From assembly GCA_017939795.1 (NCBI GenBank), contig JAGBAA010000046.1, forward strand, positions 1 to 54,754: a DNA stretch of 54,754 nucleotides. The letters are read 5' to 3'. The stretch's first letter is position 1, and the number at the start of each line of letters is the position of its first letter. This document shows, in pieces, positions 25,233 through 34,667 of this stretch. Source of the DNA: Thermoguttaceae bacterium (GTDB lineage: Bacteria; Planctomycetota; Planctomycetia; Pirellulales; Thermoguttaceae). The notes beneath the pieces were generated by a model. That model searched no databases. It was given only the letters and a program-made list of their open reading frames with translations, and was not told where the DNA came from. The position numbers and the translations under genes were made by a program.

Positions 25233-28181
25233 ATGTGTTGCCGTAAAATTCACGTTTCGCGTTCTTTGCCGGCTTCCTTTTTTCTGTCTCTTGCGGCGAG
25301 TATCTTTTCCCTCGCTTTTCCGCTTGTGTTTTTCTCCGCCTCGGCGTTTGCGCAGGAAACACAGGGAGTGAAATTTTCTGATGACGGGAAAACTCTCCTG
25401 AATGCTCCGTACGATCTCAGCGGAAATTACGTCGTGCCGGAGGGGGTGACGCACATTGGAAAGGACGCGTTTGCGGAGTGCTGGGAGCTTTGCTCGGTCG
25501 AGCTTCCGGATACCGTGACGCACATTGAGGAGGGGGCGTTTTCAGGCTGCCAGGATTTGAGTTTTGTGAATCTTCCCGACTCCTTGACGCACATTGGTGA
25601 CCGCGCGTTTCAAGGATGCCAATTCCTTTCTGTCTCCATTCCATCGAAAGTGCGGAAGATAGGAAAATGTGCGTTTGGCGGCTGCGATTTTCGGAATCTT
25701 GTACTGCCTCCGAATGTGGAAGAACTCGGCGACGAGGCGTTTGCGTCGTGCAGCTCTCTCGAATCCGTCACATTCTCCGATTCCCCCATGCGAATTGGCG
25801 ACCGCGCGTTTCGGGACTGCCGCGAACTCCGTTCCATTACGTTTGGTTCCGGAGGAACGCAGATCGGCAATGAAGTTTTTTCTGGATGCCAAAAGTTGGA
25901 AACGGTTGAATTTCCGGCAGAGCTTGAGTCTTTTGGCGAGCGGGTCTTTCATGGCTGCGTAAGTCTCCGTTACGTTCGATTCGCGTCGCCGTCCAATTTA
26001 AGATCCATCGGGAAAGAATCTTTCATGTATCTTCGAAGATTGGAAAAGGTCGAACTTCCGGAAGGCTTGGAGGAGATCGGCGATGAAGCATTCCATATCT
26101 GCCAGAAATTAATGAAGATCGAATTCCCAGCCAGTTTGAAAAAAATCGGTACGAGTGCTTTCGCCAATTGTTCCCTTCTGGAAAAAGTAACGCTGCCGGA
26201 AGGACTGGTCTCTCTGGGATCTGAAGCTTTCGCCAATTGCCTGAACATCGAGTCGATCGTTCTTCCGTCCAGCCTCCAGTATGTTGGCTCGGAGGCATTC
26301 AAAAATTGCGAAAATCTGGTTCTGGCCGAAATTGCTCCAGAAGTCACGGGAATGGAAGAAAATCTCTTTTCAGAATGCCTTCATGTGGTAATCTACGGAA
26401 AAGAGGGAAGCGAGGCACAGCAGGCCGCGGAAAGAGAGGGCCTCCTTTTTTTGACCGGAAAACGTCCTTTTTGTGACGCAAAGCATGTATGGTTTTCCGG
26501 CGACAGAGAGATCCTGCTCCGGGTATCTCCGCTCGATCCTATCGCGGTTTGCGCCTGCGGGAACAGGGCCATTGCCGAGCGCAGAGCTTTTAGAGATACG
26601 CCTGCCCATCTGAAGATCAAAAGCTTTACGGTGCCTGAAGGCGTGAAGAAGATCCATCATTTCGCATTTTTGAAGTGTGATGCGATGGAGTCCGTGACGC
26701 TTCCAAAATCACTGGAAGAAATCGGCGACGAGGCCTTTCGGGCGTGCCGGAAGTTGAAAAAGGTCACGATCCCCAAAAATGTGAAGAAGATCGGCAAAAC
26801 TCCTTTCAGTGAATGCCATTCTCTCTATTTGATCAAAGTTGAAGAAGGAAATCCTATCGTTAAGGACATTTATGGAACGCTTTTTTCCGCGGATGAAAAG
26901 AGCCTGATCCGGAACCCCAACGGACTTACCCGATACCATATCCCGGAGGGAACGGAAATGATCTGCGACGGTGCGTTTCAGTGGTGTACGTATCTGGAGT
27001 CTTTGCAAATTCCTGCCAGCGTGACCGAGATCGGCAACGGAGCTTTTGAAGCCTGCCCCAAACTGACGATCTACGCGCTTCCGGGCACGGCCGCAGAGGA
27101 AGCCGCGAAACGAGACGGAATTCCATTTCGCCCTTTGAATATCAATGAAGATGGCGAAACGCAATCGCTCGAGGAATTGGTCGACGAGAACCAGATCGTC
27201 CGAGACGGCAGTACGGTCACGCTCGTGAAAATGGGAAAACGGAGTGGGATCATACGGATCCCTGACGGCGTGACGCACATTGGGGAGAAGGCGTTTGAGT
27301 ATCGGACACAGATCGTAAAACTCCATATTCCCGCAAGCGTAACGCACATCGGAAAACGTGCGTTTGCTGGATGCAGCGGCCTGAAAAGTGTGGAATTTTC
27401 AGAAAACATCACGCATATCGGCGAGCAGGCGTTCAACGGATGCGCCAGTCTGGAAACCGTTACCATTCCGGAAAAGGTCCGTGAGTTGGGGAACGGTGCG
27501 TTTTCCCGATGCTCCGGTTTGAAAGAAATTCTGGCCGCGGATGGGGAACGGGATTTCAAAAGTATCGACGGTGTTCTTTTTTCAAAAGACGGCCAAACGA
27601 TCCTTCAATTTCCGGGTGGGAAAGAGCTGGATCCGGACGTTTTCAAGGGCGTTTCGCGTATTGAAGAGTACGCATTCTGCGGCTGCGCAAAATTTAGGGA
27701 ACTGACGATTCCAGAAAACGTGACGGAAATCGGACGTTCGGCTTTTTCGTTTAATGAGGAACTGAATTCCGTTTGGATCCCTGGTGCGGTACAGAAAATG
27801 GGAGAGAGTGTTTTTGCGCGCTGTCCGAAACTTCATTCCGTGACGTTTTCCAAAGGTTCTCGCCGTATTGAAGGTTCCATGTTTTACGGATGCTCAGCTC
27901 TTGAAAAGATCGATTTTTCGGATACCATGACCGAGATCGGAGACGGCGCGTTTGCCGGCTGCGGCATTCAGAGCATTACGTTGCCCGCGAGTGTCGTGAA
28001 GATTGAACGATTCGCTTTTTCCGGCTGCGGAAAACTCACCTCCGTCTACATTCCGGCCAGCGTAACGGAATTTGGCGGACTCATTTTCTTTGAATCCCCT
28101 AACGCGGTGATCCGCACGCCGAAAGGCTCTGCCGCTGAAGATTTCGCAAAAAGGCAAATGGTTAAAGTCGAGTGTGAGTAG
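25233..28181 (+). CDS. Secreted BspA-type leucine-rich-repeat (LRR_5) surface protein
   Basis: A 982-residue exported protein. The ATG at 25233 has GAAAGG at good spacing and a signal peptide (LPASFFLSLAASIFSLAFPLVFFSA within the first 40 residues). The rest is about 30 units of 22-24 residues with consensus IGxxAFxxCxxLxxVxxPxxVxx, the LRR_5 pattern of BspA-like adhesins. Some units carry the variant insert DGVLFSKDGQTIL. Three modules each end in a cap-like segment of the form GxAAExxAKRxG (about residues 395-410, 640-655 and the very end). Known relatives bind host or matrix glycoproteins; that is inference here. There is no visible C-terminal anchor. Confidence 0.85.
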   Translation: MCCRKIHVSRSLPASFFLSLAASIFSLAFPLVFFSASAFAQETQGVKFSDDGKTLLNAPYDLSGNYVVPEGVTHIGKDAFAECWELCSVELPDTVTHIEEGAFSGCQDLSFVNLPDSLTHIGDRAFQGCQFLSVSIPSKVRKIGKCAFGGCDFRNLVLPPNVEELGDEAFASCSSLESVTFSDSPMRIGDRAFRDCRELRSITFGSGGTQIGNEVFSGCQKLETVEFPAELESFGERVFHGCVSLRYVRFASPSNLRSIGKESFMYLRRLEKVELPEGLEEIGDEAFHICQKLMKIEFPASLKKIGTSAFANCSLLEKVTLPEGLVSLGSEAFANCLNIESIVLPSSLQYVGSEAFKNCENLVLAEIAPEVTGMEENLFSECLHVVIYGKEGSEAQQAAEREGLLFLTGKRPFCDAKHVWFSGDREILLRVSPLDPIAVCACGNRAIAERRAFRDTPAHLKIKSFTVPEGVKKIHHFAFLKCDAMESVTLPKSLEEIGDEAFRACRKLKKVTIPKNVKKIGKTPFSECHSLYLIKVEEGNPIVKDIYGTLFSADEKSLIRNPNGLTRYHIPEGTEMICDGAFQWCTYLESLQIPASVTEIGNGAFEACPKLTIYALPGTAAEEAAKRDGIPFRPLNINEDGETQSLEELVDENQIVRDGSTVTLVKMGKRSGIIRIPDGVTHIGEKAFEYRTQIVKLHIPASVTHIGKRAFAGCSGLKSVEFSENITHIGEQAFNGCASLETVTIPEKVRELGNGAFSRCSGLKEILAADGERDFKSIDGVLFSKDGQTILQFPGGKELDPDVFKGVSRIEEYAFCGCAKFRELTIPENVTEIGRSAFSFNEELNSVWIPGAVQKMGESVFARCPKLHSVTFSKGSRRIEGSMFYGCSALEKIDFSDTMTEIGDGAFAGCGIQSITLPASVVKIERFAFSGCGKLTSVYIPASVTEFGGLIFFESPNAVIRTPKGSAAEDFAKRQMVKVECE

Positions 28182-28202
28182 ACGAGATCTGAAACTGGAT
28201 GC

Positions 28203-28252
28203 AAAAGAAAACGGCCGGTCCCGCAACCATTCGATGTTTGCGGAATCGGCCG
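28203..28252 (-). terminator. Terminator of the VWA operon
   Basis: Minus strand: CGGCCG plus CCGCAA pair with TTGCGG plus CGGCCG through a small internal mismatch, then TTTTCTTTT. It lies in the 89-nt gap between convergent genes. Confidence 0.65.
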
Positions 28253-28270
28253 CGGTGCTTGCGAACGGGT

Positions 28271-30871
28271 TTACGCCAGCTTCAAAAGACGGCGGATGAG
28301 CCATTCCAGCGAAAGAAGGGCAACCAGGACGTAAAGGAGGATCTCCGGCGGAATCACCGGCGAGGCGGAATCGAATTCCACCAGCGTTCGCGTCCGGTCG
28401 CGTACCGTCTCGGGGAACGTAAGGAATTCCGGTTCGTCAGGACTTTCAAAAGCCATTCCGCCCGTCTCCTGCGCCAAAACGTTCAGGAATCGCTGATCCC
28501 GCAGCGGCACGCTCCGCTCCAGATCGGAGAGGATGATTTCCGCACGCTGAACGAGACGCTCCGACGAATCCGGGATCGGAAGCTCCACGCGGAATCTTCC
28601 CTCGGTCAGGACCGTGAATCTTCCAGCGTAAAGCCCCGGCATCGCATTGTCGGCACGCAGCGTGAGTGCCTGGATCCTCCCGTTGGGGAGAAAGATCTCA
28701 GCCGAGACTTCCGGAACGCTGACCGCCTCAAGAGGCTGAAGTGCCGGATCGAAAAGCTGTGCGCGGATCTCGATCGGCATTCCGGGGAAGAAGCGCGTCT
28801 GCTCAAGCATGAGACGCCCACGCCGTGACTGCTGAAGCGTCCGTCCCTGCGTTACGTAGTGGATGATCTGCGCATAAAATCGCGTGAAGTATTCCGGATC
28901 CAGCGCACGGAGCCGCCAAAATTCCCCGGTTCCGACGTAGAACGTCCGTCCCGCTCCGTAGAATTGAGTCGCCAGAAGAATGGGTGCTGCGTCTCCAAAA
29001 CGGGCCTGCGGGTTGGAGAATGACGCCAATGCCGTCGCGCCGGGACGCAGTTTTTTTGTCGGGAAGTGCCCGTAAACTCCGGGAAATTCCGCCCAGATCC
29101 GTTCGCTTGTTGCGGACTGCTCATCCAGCTGGAGATACGCGGCTTCACGTCCGGCCCGACTCCAGTCCAGCGGCCAGATCTCGTCTGCCGTGAATGTGTT
29201 TTGGCGCATGGAGGAAGTCCGGTCAAAAAATTCTACGGGGCAAAGCGTCCGGATCTTTTCCAGTTCCGGATCGTCCATCCAGCCGCCGACTCTTCCCATG
29301 AAAACCGGCCCCGCGATGAAGACGATCCCGCCGCCGTGCCGGGAAGTCCATTCTTCGACCCACTCCGTCTGCGCAGGCGTCAGGATGCTCCAATCCGGAT
29401 CGACCGCCACGATGCCGTCGTACGCAAAAAGTTCTTCGCGGGTCTGCGGGAAACGAAGGAGGACACGATCTGCGTCCTGCTGGATCTGATTTCGGAGAGC
29501 AGTTTCCTCTTCGGCATTTTTCGGCATCGCGGATTCCGGGGGAAGCGCACTCTGGAGGAGAACGTCCGTCTCGATGCTTTTGTCGCGGAAAAGCGAGGCG
29601 GCGATGAACTGGTACTCACGCATCGGTCCGCCGGCAAAAATGAGGATCCGCGTCTTGCGTTCCATGACGTCCACTTCCGTTTCGCGCTGATTGTCGTCCA
29701 GCTCCGTCTCACCATCCAGCGGTCGCACACGTACCGTGTAGAGATACTTTCCGACTGCCTGCGGTTTCACGCGGAATTCAAAAACGGTCTGACGGCCTTC
29801 GGCAGTGAGAGTGACGGGAAGTGTTTCAACGAGGACCTCTTCTGCTCCGTTTTCTGGTACAGAAGGCGCAGCATCTGCTTTGAGCGTGCTTTCTGATGCC
29901 GCGTCCGGAATGCGTTTCTGGAAGAGGTCGACCTGCATCTCGCAGACTGCCTGTGGATCCTGCGCGGTTTGGAATCCGGTCCCTTCCACGCTTCCGCGGA
30001 GCAGAAATGGATCTTTCGGCATGATGCGTGCCGGGGCTTCAAGTTCCGTGAGCCGGGCATTCGCGACGGGCGTCTGCGAGCCGAAGCCAAGCGTGAAGAT
30101 CGGGATTCCCTGTTTCCGGGCGGTCTCGATGAGTGCGGAATTTTCTCCGCCGGAATTCTGAACTCCGTCGGAACAGAGCAGGATCCCGGCGATCGGAGAC
30201 TCTCTTTGCGTCAAGATCCATTCCCGGATGCTGTCGCTCTGCCGCGATTCTTTTCCCTGCGGTATGAGCAGCTTTTCCCAATCCGGGAGCTGTATTGTCT
30301 CAGCTGACTGGGCAGGTCCTTGGGTCTGGGAAGTTTTTTCGCCGGCGTTTTCGGAAGGAGCTGCCTGAATTTCATTTTGTGTACCGGGCAGCATCTCTTT
30401 GGATGAAGAATTTCTCTCCGTGGACGGCAGTTTGGCCAATGCTCCTTTTTCTAGCGTCCAGATCGGACGGGCTTCCGAATCCGAAGTCAGGAAAAGCAGA
30501 TCGTGCCGGGTGTTCAGCTGCCGCAGGATCGGCGAGGAACCCCAGAGTTTTACGAGAGCTTCCGAGCGCGTGGGGGAGTCCTGTGCTGAGGAATTCGGAA
30601 GCGTCATGCTCAGTGATGTATCGCAGAAGACCACAAAACGGGAATTCACCTTTCGTTCCTTTTCCGTGACCCACTGCGGCTGGAGATAGATCCAGAACAG
30701 GACCAGAAGGACGCCGGTCCGCAGGATCGGCAGTGCGATGCGCCAGAACGGAGGAAGTTCCACACTGTCGCGGCGATAGATTTTCCAAACCAGCCAGCAC
30801 ATGACCGAGAAAATCAGAATGGGCAGAAGCCAGTCGGAATTGGAATGGATCCTTTCCAGATGCGGCATCAT
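28271..30871 (-). CDS. Membrane VWA-domain protein with glutamine-amidotransferase-like region
   Basis: An 866-residue membrane protein of the planctomycete DUF58/BatA cluster. Two hydrophobic helices (about 14-31 and 45-63) are followed by a VWA domain whose metal site is RFVVFCDTSLSM (Asp84, Ser86, Ser88), with LLCSDG and GIPIFTLGFG later in the domain. A segment beginning TRILIFAGGPMREYQFIA (about 410-650) resembles the glutamine-amidotransferase-like fold usual in this family. A terminal helix (EILLYVLVALLSLEWLI) follows. ATG overlaps the upstream gene's stop by 4 nt (ATGA), so the pair is translationally coupled, and GGAGGTG precedes it. The role is probably in envelope integrity or substrate handling; no enzyme reaction is known. 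Confidence 0.8.
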   Translation of the reverse strand: MMPHLERIHSNSDWLLPILIFSVMCWLVWKIYRRDSVELPPFWRIALPILRTGVLLVLFWIYLQPQWVTEKERKVNSRFVVFCDTSLSMTLPNSSAQDSPTRSEALVKLWGSSPILRQLNTRHDLLFLTSDSEARPIWTLEKGALAKLPSTERNSSSKEMLPGTQNEIQAAPSENAGEKTSQTQGPAQSAETIQLPDWEKLLIPQGKESRQSDSIREWILTQRESPIAGILLCSDGVQNSGGENSALIETARKQGIPIFTLGFGSQTPVANARLTELEAPARIMPKDPFLLRGSVEGTGFQTAQDPQAVCEMQVDLFQKRIPDAASESTLKADAAPSVPENGAEEVLVETLPVTLTAEGRQTVFEFRVKPQAVGKYLYTVRVRPLDGETELDDNQRETEVDVMERKTRILIFAGGPMREYQFIAASLFRDKSIETDVLLQSALPPESAMPKNAEEETALRNQIQQDADRVLLRFPQTREELFAYDGIVAVDPDWSILTPAQTEWVEEWTSRHGGGIVFIAGPVFMGRVGGWMDDPELEKIRTLCPVEFFDRTSSMRQNTFTADEIWPLDWSRAGREAAYLQLDEQSATSERIWAEFPGVYGHFPTKKLRPGATALASFSNPQARFGDAAPILLATQFYGAGRTFYVGTGEFWRLRALDPEYFTRFYAQIIHYVTQGRTLQQSRRGRLMLEQTRFFPGMPIEIRAQLFDPALQPLEAVSVPEVSAEIFLPNGRIQALTLRADNAMPGLYAGRFTVLTEGRFRVELPIPDSSERLVQRAEIILSDLERSVPLRDQRFLNVLAQETGGMAFESPDEPEFLTFPETVRDRTRTLVEFDSASPVIPPEILLYVLVALLSLEWLIRRLLKLA

Positions 30872-33543
30872 TTTTCACCTCCGTTCGTTCTGTTTTTCTG
30901 CATTGTGGGTGATGGCTTGGACTGATTTCCTGCGTGTTTCGCTGTTCCGCTCCGACGGCGTCCCTGTTCTGCATCCTGTCGGTCTGTGGAGGAATACGCG
31001 GATCCCGGGAAACGTCCGGTTCCTGAATGTCGTCCGGTTTTGGGAGAACCTTTCCTTTTTCCGGAGAAGAGCGAGACGGCATCTGAGCCGCTCAGGTGCC
31101 AGCTCGCACTGGCGGCCAGAAGCATTTCCAGGAGGAGCCAAAGGAGCACGAGGGTCAGGATCCAATCCGAAAGGAGCGAACGGGCCGCGTCCGAGGCCGA
31201 GAAACGGAAATCCTCTGCGGAAACGTACTCGAACGGTACGTTAGGGAGTTCCGCAAAAAGGGCGTCTCGGGAAATTTTCTCGGTCTCTCCTTCCTGCACC
31301 TCTGTGTTGACTGCAAAAATGAGTTCCTCATTCAAACCATTCAGGCCTTTCAGCTCCGCACTGAAGATTCCGGGCTGGGACGTCGGGGCGGACTTCACGT
31401 TCAGGCGGCCTTCTGTATCCGGTACGGCCGTAAATCGTTCCCAAATGGTGGCGTCGGGATTTCGGAATGGGACGGATGCCTCGAATTTCTCGGAAGGAAA
31501 ATCTGCCGTCAGTGAGTCTCCTACGCGCCAAACAGGAACTGCGGTACCAGTCAGGTACGCCTGAAGCTGGAGGGCCATGACGACGTACGATCCCTGGGAA
31601 AACGGATTGGGACGCGACGGATCTCCTACCGGCCAATCGGTCCACGTTCTGTCTGCGGTCGTGAGGAAAAGGACGACTTTCCCCTTCCCGAAACGGCGTT
31701 CCACGACCAGCGGCGAATTGTTTCGGAGTGCTGCGAGAACGCGGACTTCCTCTCCGGACGTTTCGGTATCCGCTTCAGGTGCAGGTACGGAGGCTGATGG
31801 GGTATTTGGTTCATCTGCCCGGGCTTTCTGGATGGCGGATGTTTCGTCTTCCAGCGGAATGAGCGTTTCGAGCGTGGAATCATCGAGCGTGAAGTAGCGT
31901 TCTACACGGATCGCGCTGAACTGCGATGCATTTTCTCCGGAGAAGATGCGAAATATCGGATGGCGGGCGACGCGAATGTCCGGCGACGCATAGTAGGCGG
32001 GCAGTTCCTGCGTCTGATCCAGAATGACCGGAAAAAATCCCTTTCCGTCCCGATACCATTTCAGTGTCTGGATCGGATCGGTATGCGGTCCGGTAAAGAG
32101 GCACAGTCCGCCTCCGTTTTGCACGAAATCTTCCAGTGCCGTTACGGCCTGAGGTTCCAGTGCGGCCGTGTCGAGAAGGTAGATGCTCCGAAATGCACTC
32201 AGATCGCTGGTACTCAGGAAGCGGGCTTTCTCCACTCGAGGCACGATCCCCGTCCGTACTCGGTCTCCCGGAGCCAGAGCGGTCCGAAGGAAGCGAGAGG
32301 TGGAACCGTCCAGGGAATCGTCGATCAAAAGGATCGGCTCAAACGGCGGGATCGAAAAGGCTGCGTAGGCCTGATTGTCTGGGGAGATCGGGTCGGGGGG
32401 AAGTGAAACGCGGACGCCGAAATTGCCTGCCCGCGGAAACGTGACGGGAAAAGAGACCGTGACGGAACCGCCTGCCGGAATTTCCGGAATCGTGACGGGG
32501 GGAAGTGTTTGGGAAAGTACGTCATTGGAAACCGGTGTGTCGGCGGGATCGGACTGCGAAGGCATCTGGGCCATGGATACTGTTTCCGTCTGACTGCCGG
32601 ATGAGGCTGCCGTAGAGGAAGAGTGGGGGGACACGGTGTCTTCAGTTTCTGGACCTGCCGGCTTTTGGGAAAAACTTTCCGACGTGCCGATCTGGAAAAT
32701 TTCTGGATGAAGGACCGCATCGCGGACCACGGAGGTGCCGAAGTTCGTGACTCGGGTGGAAAGAAGAAGCGGAACTCCGGCAGCACGGGTACCTTCCTGC
32801 GGCGCAAGACCGCTTACGCCAAGGTTCGGATGGGGCCCCGGTACACAGTCGATCATTCGGATCCGAAATCCGCTGCGGACCAGTTCTTCCATTTGGGCGG
32901 CAAGTGCGGGAGCCGTTTTCCAGTCGCGGGCACGAAAATCCGAAACGAGGTAGAGGATCCGGCTGTCGCCGTCGGTTTCCGGGGCCAGTTCTTTTGCGTA
33001 TCGCAGTGCATCTTCCATACCTCCGGACGTAAAGGCCGGCGATAGCATGTCGGCAGAAAAGGCGTCCCGAAAACTCCGGCTGATCCTCTGGGAGTGAAAG
33101 ACTGTCTGACGCATTCCTTCACGTGACTGCGAGGTGCGCACGAGCGTCAGATTATGGATCCCGCTTTGCTGGGAAAGGTCGTCGATGAGTTTCTGAATGG
33201 AATCTTTGGCATTCTGAAAGACAGACGTTTCTCCGAGCCGATCGGTCATTGAGAAACTGTCGTCGAGGATCACGAGGTGGTGTGTCTTTCCGCTTCCCGG
33301 AAGAATGCTCTGAATGACCGGCCCGGCCAAAAGCAGGACCAGGAGCACAATGAGTCCCATACGCATGAGCAGAAGCAGAAGTTCTTTCATGCGCATCCGG
33401 GTCCGGTGCTTTTTGTACGCGGCAAGCAAAAATTCCATGGCCCCCCACTCTACCGGGCGGTGCCTCAGCAGATTGATGAGATGGATGGCCAGCGGAACGG
33501 CTGCGAAAAAAAGCCCCCAAAGGAGGAGCGGATTCGTAAACAT
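30868..33543 (-). CDS. BatA-like aerotolerance-type membrane protein with VWA domain
   Basis: An 891-residue protein whose first 80 residues match the BatA N-terminal signature: NPLLLWGLFFAAVPLAIHL, then LLRHRPVEWGAMEFLL and a second helix RMGLIVLLVLLLAGPV. A VWA domain follows with metal site ILDDSFSM (Asp94, Ser96, Ser98). The middle is a long soluble beta-rich part (extracytoplasmic, by position) and the C-terminus has a hydrophobic helix (SDWILTLVLLWLLLEMLL). A stretch near residues 310-370 is rich in Ser, Thr and Gln, a probable linker. It lies between DUF58 and the second VWA protein, forming a tight minus-strand operon. No strong ribosome-binding site precedes the ATG. Confidence 0.85.
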   Translation of the reverse strand: MFTNPLLLWGLFFAAVPLAIHLINLLRHRPVEWGAMEFLLAAYKKHRTRMRMKELLLLLMRMGLIVLLVLLLAGPVIQSILPGSGKTHHLVILDDSFSMTDRLGETSVFQNAKDSIQKLIDDLSQQSGIHNLTLVRTSQSREGMRQTVFHSQRISRSFRDAFSADMLSPAFTSGGMEDALRYAKELAPETDGDSRILYLVSDFRARDWKTAPALAAQMEELVRSGFRIRMIDCVPGPHPNLGVSGLAPQEGTRAAGVPLLLSTRVTNFGTSVVRDAVLHPEIFQIGTSESFSQKPAGPETEDTVSPHSSSTAASSGSQTETVSMAQMPSQSDPADTPVSNDVLSQTLPPVTIPEIPAGGSVTVSFPVTFPRAGNFGVRVSLPPDPISPDNQAYAAFSIPPFEPILLIDDSLDGSTSRFLRTALAPGDRVRTGIVPRVEKARFLSTSDLSAFRSIYLLDTAALEPQAVTALEDFVQNGGGLCLFTGPHTDPIQTLKWYRDGKGFFPVILDQTQELPAYYASPDIRVARHPIFRIFSGENASQFSAIRVERYFTLDDSTLETLIPLEDETSAIQKARADEPNTPSASVPAPEADTETSGEEVRVLAALRNNSPLVVERRFGKGKVVLFLTTADRTWTDWPVGDPSRPNPFSQGSYVVMALQLQAYLTGTAVPVWRVGDSLTADFPSEKFEASVPFRNPDATIWERFTAVPDTEGRLNVKSAPTSQPGIFSAELKGLNGLNEELIFAVNTEVQEGETEKISRDALFAELPNVPFEYVSAEDFRFSASDAARSLLSDWILTLVLLWLLLEMLLAASASWHLSGSDAVSLFSGKRKGSPKTGRHSGTGRFPGSAYSSTDRQDAEQGRRRSGTAKHAGNQSKPSPTMQKNRTNGGEK

Positions 33544-33643
33544 TTGGCGTCTCGGCTTTTTTCAGGAATGAAAAGGATGCTTCGGATCGGGTACGTAATG
33601 GACGGAAGACGGACAGTGTCTCCGACTCCGTGTTGACTTCTGC

Positions 33644-34564
33644 TTAGTGTCTGCGTTTCAGGAGGACACTGGAGAGCGTTTTATCGAACGGATCGCTCGT
33701 CCGAACCAGGGCATAGTCCGTCTGATTTGCGGCGCAGCCGTGCCGGATCTCGTCCAGGAATTCACCCATGGCTTCCAGGTATCCGTCACGCAGTGCGCGC
33801 GGATTGCACCTCAAGGCGTCGTGTCCTTCAAGTCCAAGAAATCGGGTCGGTCCCTGGAACGTGAATTCCAGCTCGTCGTCATCCAGAATATGGAAGACCA
33901 GAATGTCGTGTCCGCGTGAACGCAGCAGCTTCAGACTTTTCCAGAGTTCCGGACGCGGAGCGAAAAGGTCGCTGAAAAGGCAGACCAGACCTCTCCGGGG
34001 GAACTTTTCTGCCGCCTGAAGGAGCACACTGCCAAGATCCGTTCCCTGATCCGTTTTTTCCTGCGGTTTGGCGGTCTCAAGAGCCTGAATGAGCGAGTTC
34101 AGGTGGTTTCGGTTCGTGCGCTGCGGGACAGTTTGCCGGATCTGCGAGTCGAAGCAGAAACCGCCTACTGCGTCCTGCTGACGAAGCAGCTGCCAGGCGA
34201 TCGAGACGGCGAGCGTCGCGGCGTAGTCGAATTTCGTCATCGTTGCCGGAGTACGCGAATAGTGCATACTGCGCGAACAGTCCACCAGAAGTGCCGCGCG
34301 CAGGTTCGTTTCGTCCTCGTACTGCTTCACGAAAAAACGGTCCTGCCGTCCCCAAACTTTCCAGTCGATACGCCGCAGATCATCTCCGGCCGCATACTGG
34401 CGATGCTGCGCAAATTCAAGCGATTGCCCAAAAAACGGACTTTTGTGCCTGCCGGAAAGGAGACCTTCCATGATGAAACGGGCACGGAGTTCCAGTTTGT
34501 GGATCCGTTTCAGGGCTTCCGGACGAAAATATTCGGAATGTGTGGAGGCTGAAGGGGTTGGCAT
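33644..34564 (-). CDS. DUF58 family protein
   Basis: A 306-residue protein. The DUF58 core is clear: GRHKSPFFGQSLEFAQHRQY, GDDLRRIDWKVWGRQDRFFVKQYEDE and LLVDCSRSMHYS, a VWA-like metal site (DxSxS). The frame opens 31 codons earlier at an ATG (34657), but that would read through a stem-loop at 34620-34645 and neither start has a clear ribosome-binding site, so the start is uncertain. In many bacteria DUF58, BatA and VWA proteins follow a MoxR AAA+ ATPase and act in complex maturation or stress tolerance at the membrane. No MoxR gene is seen here. Confidence 0.85.
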   Translation of the reverse strand: MPTPSASTHSEYFRPEALKRIHKLELRARFIMEGLLSGRHKSPFFGQSLEFAQHRQYAAGDDLRRIDWKVWGRQDRFFVKQYEDETNLRAALLVDCSRSMHYSRTPATMTKFDYAATLAVSIAWQLLRQQDAVGGFCFDSQIRQTVPQRTNRNHLNSLIQALETAKPQEKTDQGTDLGSVLLQAAEKFPRRGLVCLFSDLFAPRPELWKSLKLLRSRGHDILVFHILDDDELEFTFQGPTRFLGLEGHDALRCNPRALRDGYLEAMGEFLDEIRHGCAANQTDYALVRTSDPFDKTLSSVLLKRRH

Positions 34565-34619
34565 GATCGGAAAACGCGGAAAGCGGGGCTTCGCTGGAAA
34601 ATGCTGCGGGGTGAAAATG

Positions 34620-34645
34620 CGGGAGCCGCTTTCGTGCGGTTCCCG
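34620..34645 (-). other. Hairpin between rhaB and the DUF58 gene
   Basis: Minus strand: CGGGAACCGC pairs with GCGGCTCCCG through one mismatch, around an ACGAAA loop. No T-run, so a weak attenuator or processing site rather than a clear terminator. It argues for the downstream DUF58 start. Confidence 0.4.
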
Positions 34646-34667
34646 TGAACGTTTCATGAAAAGTGGA

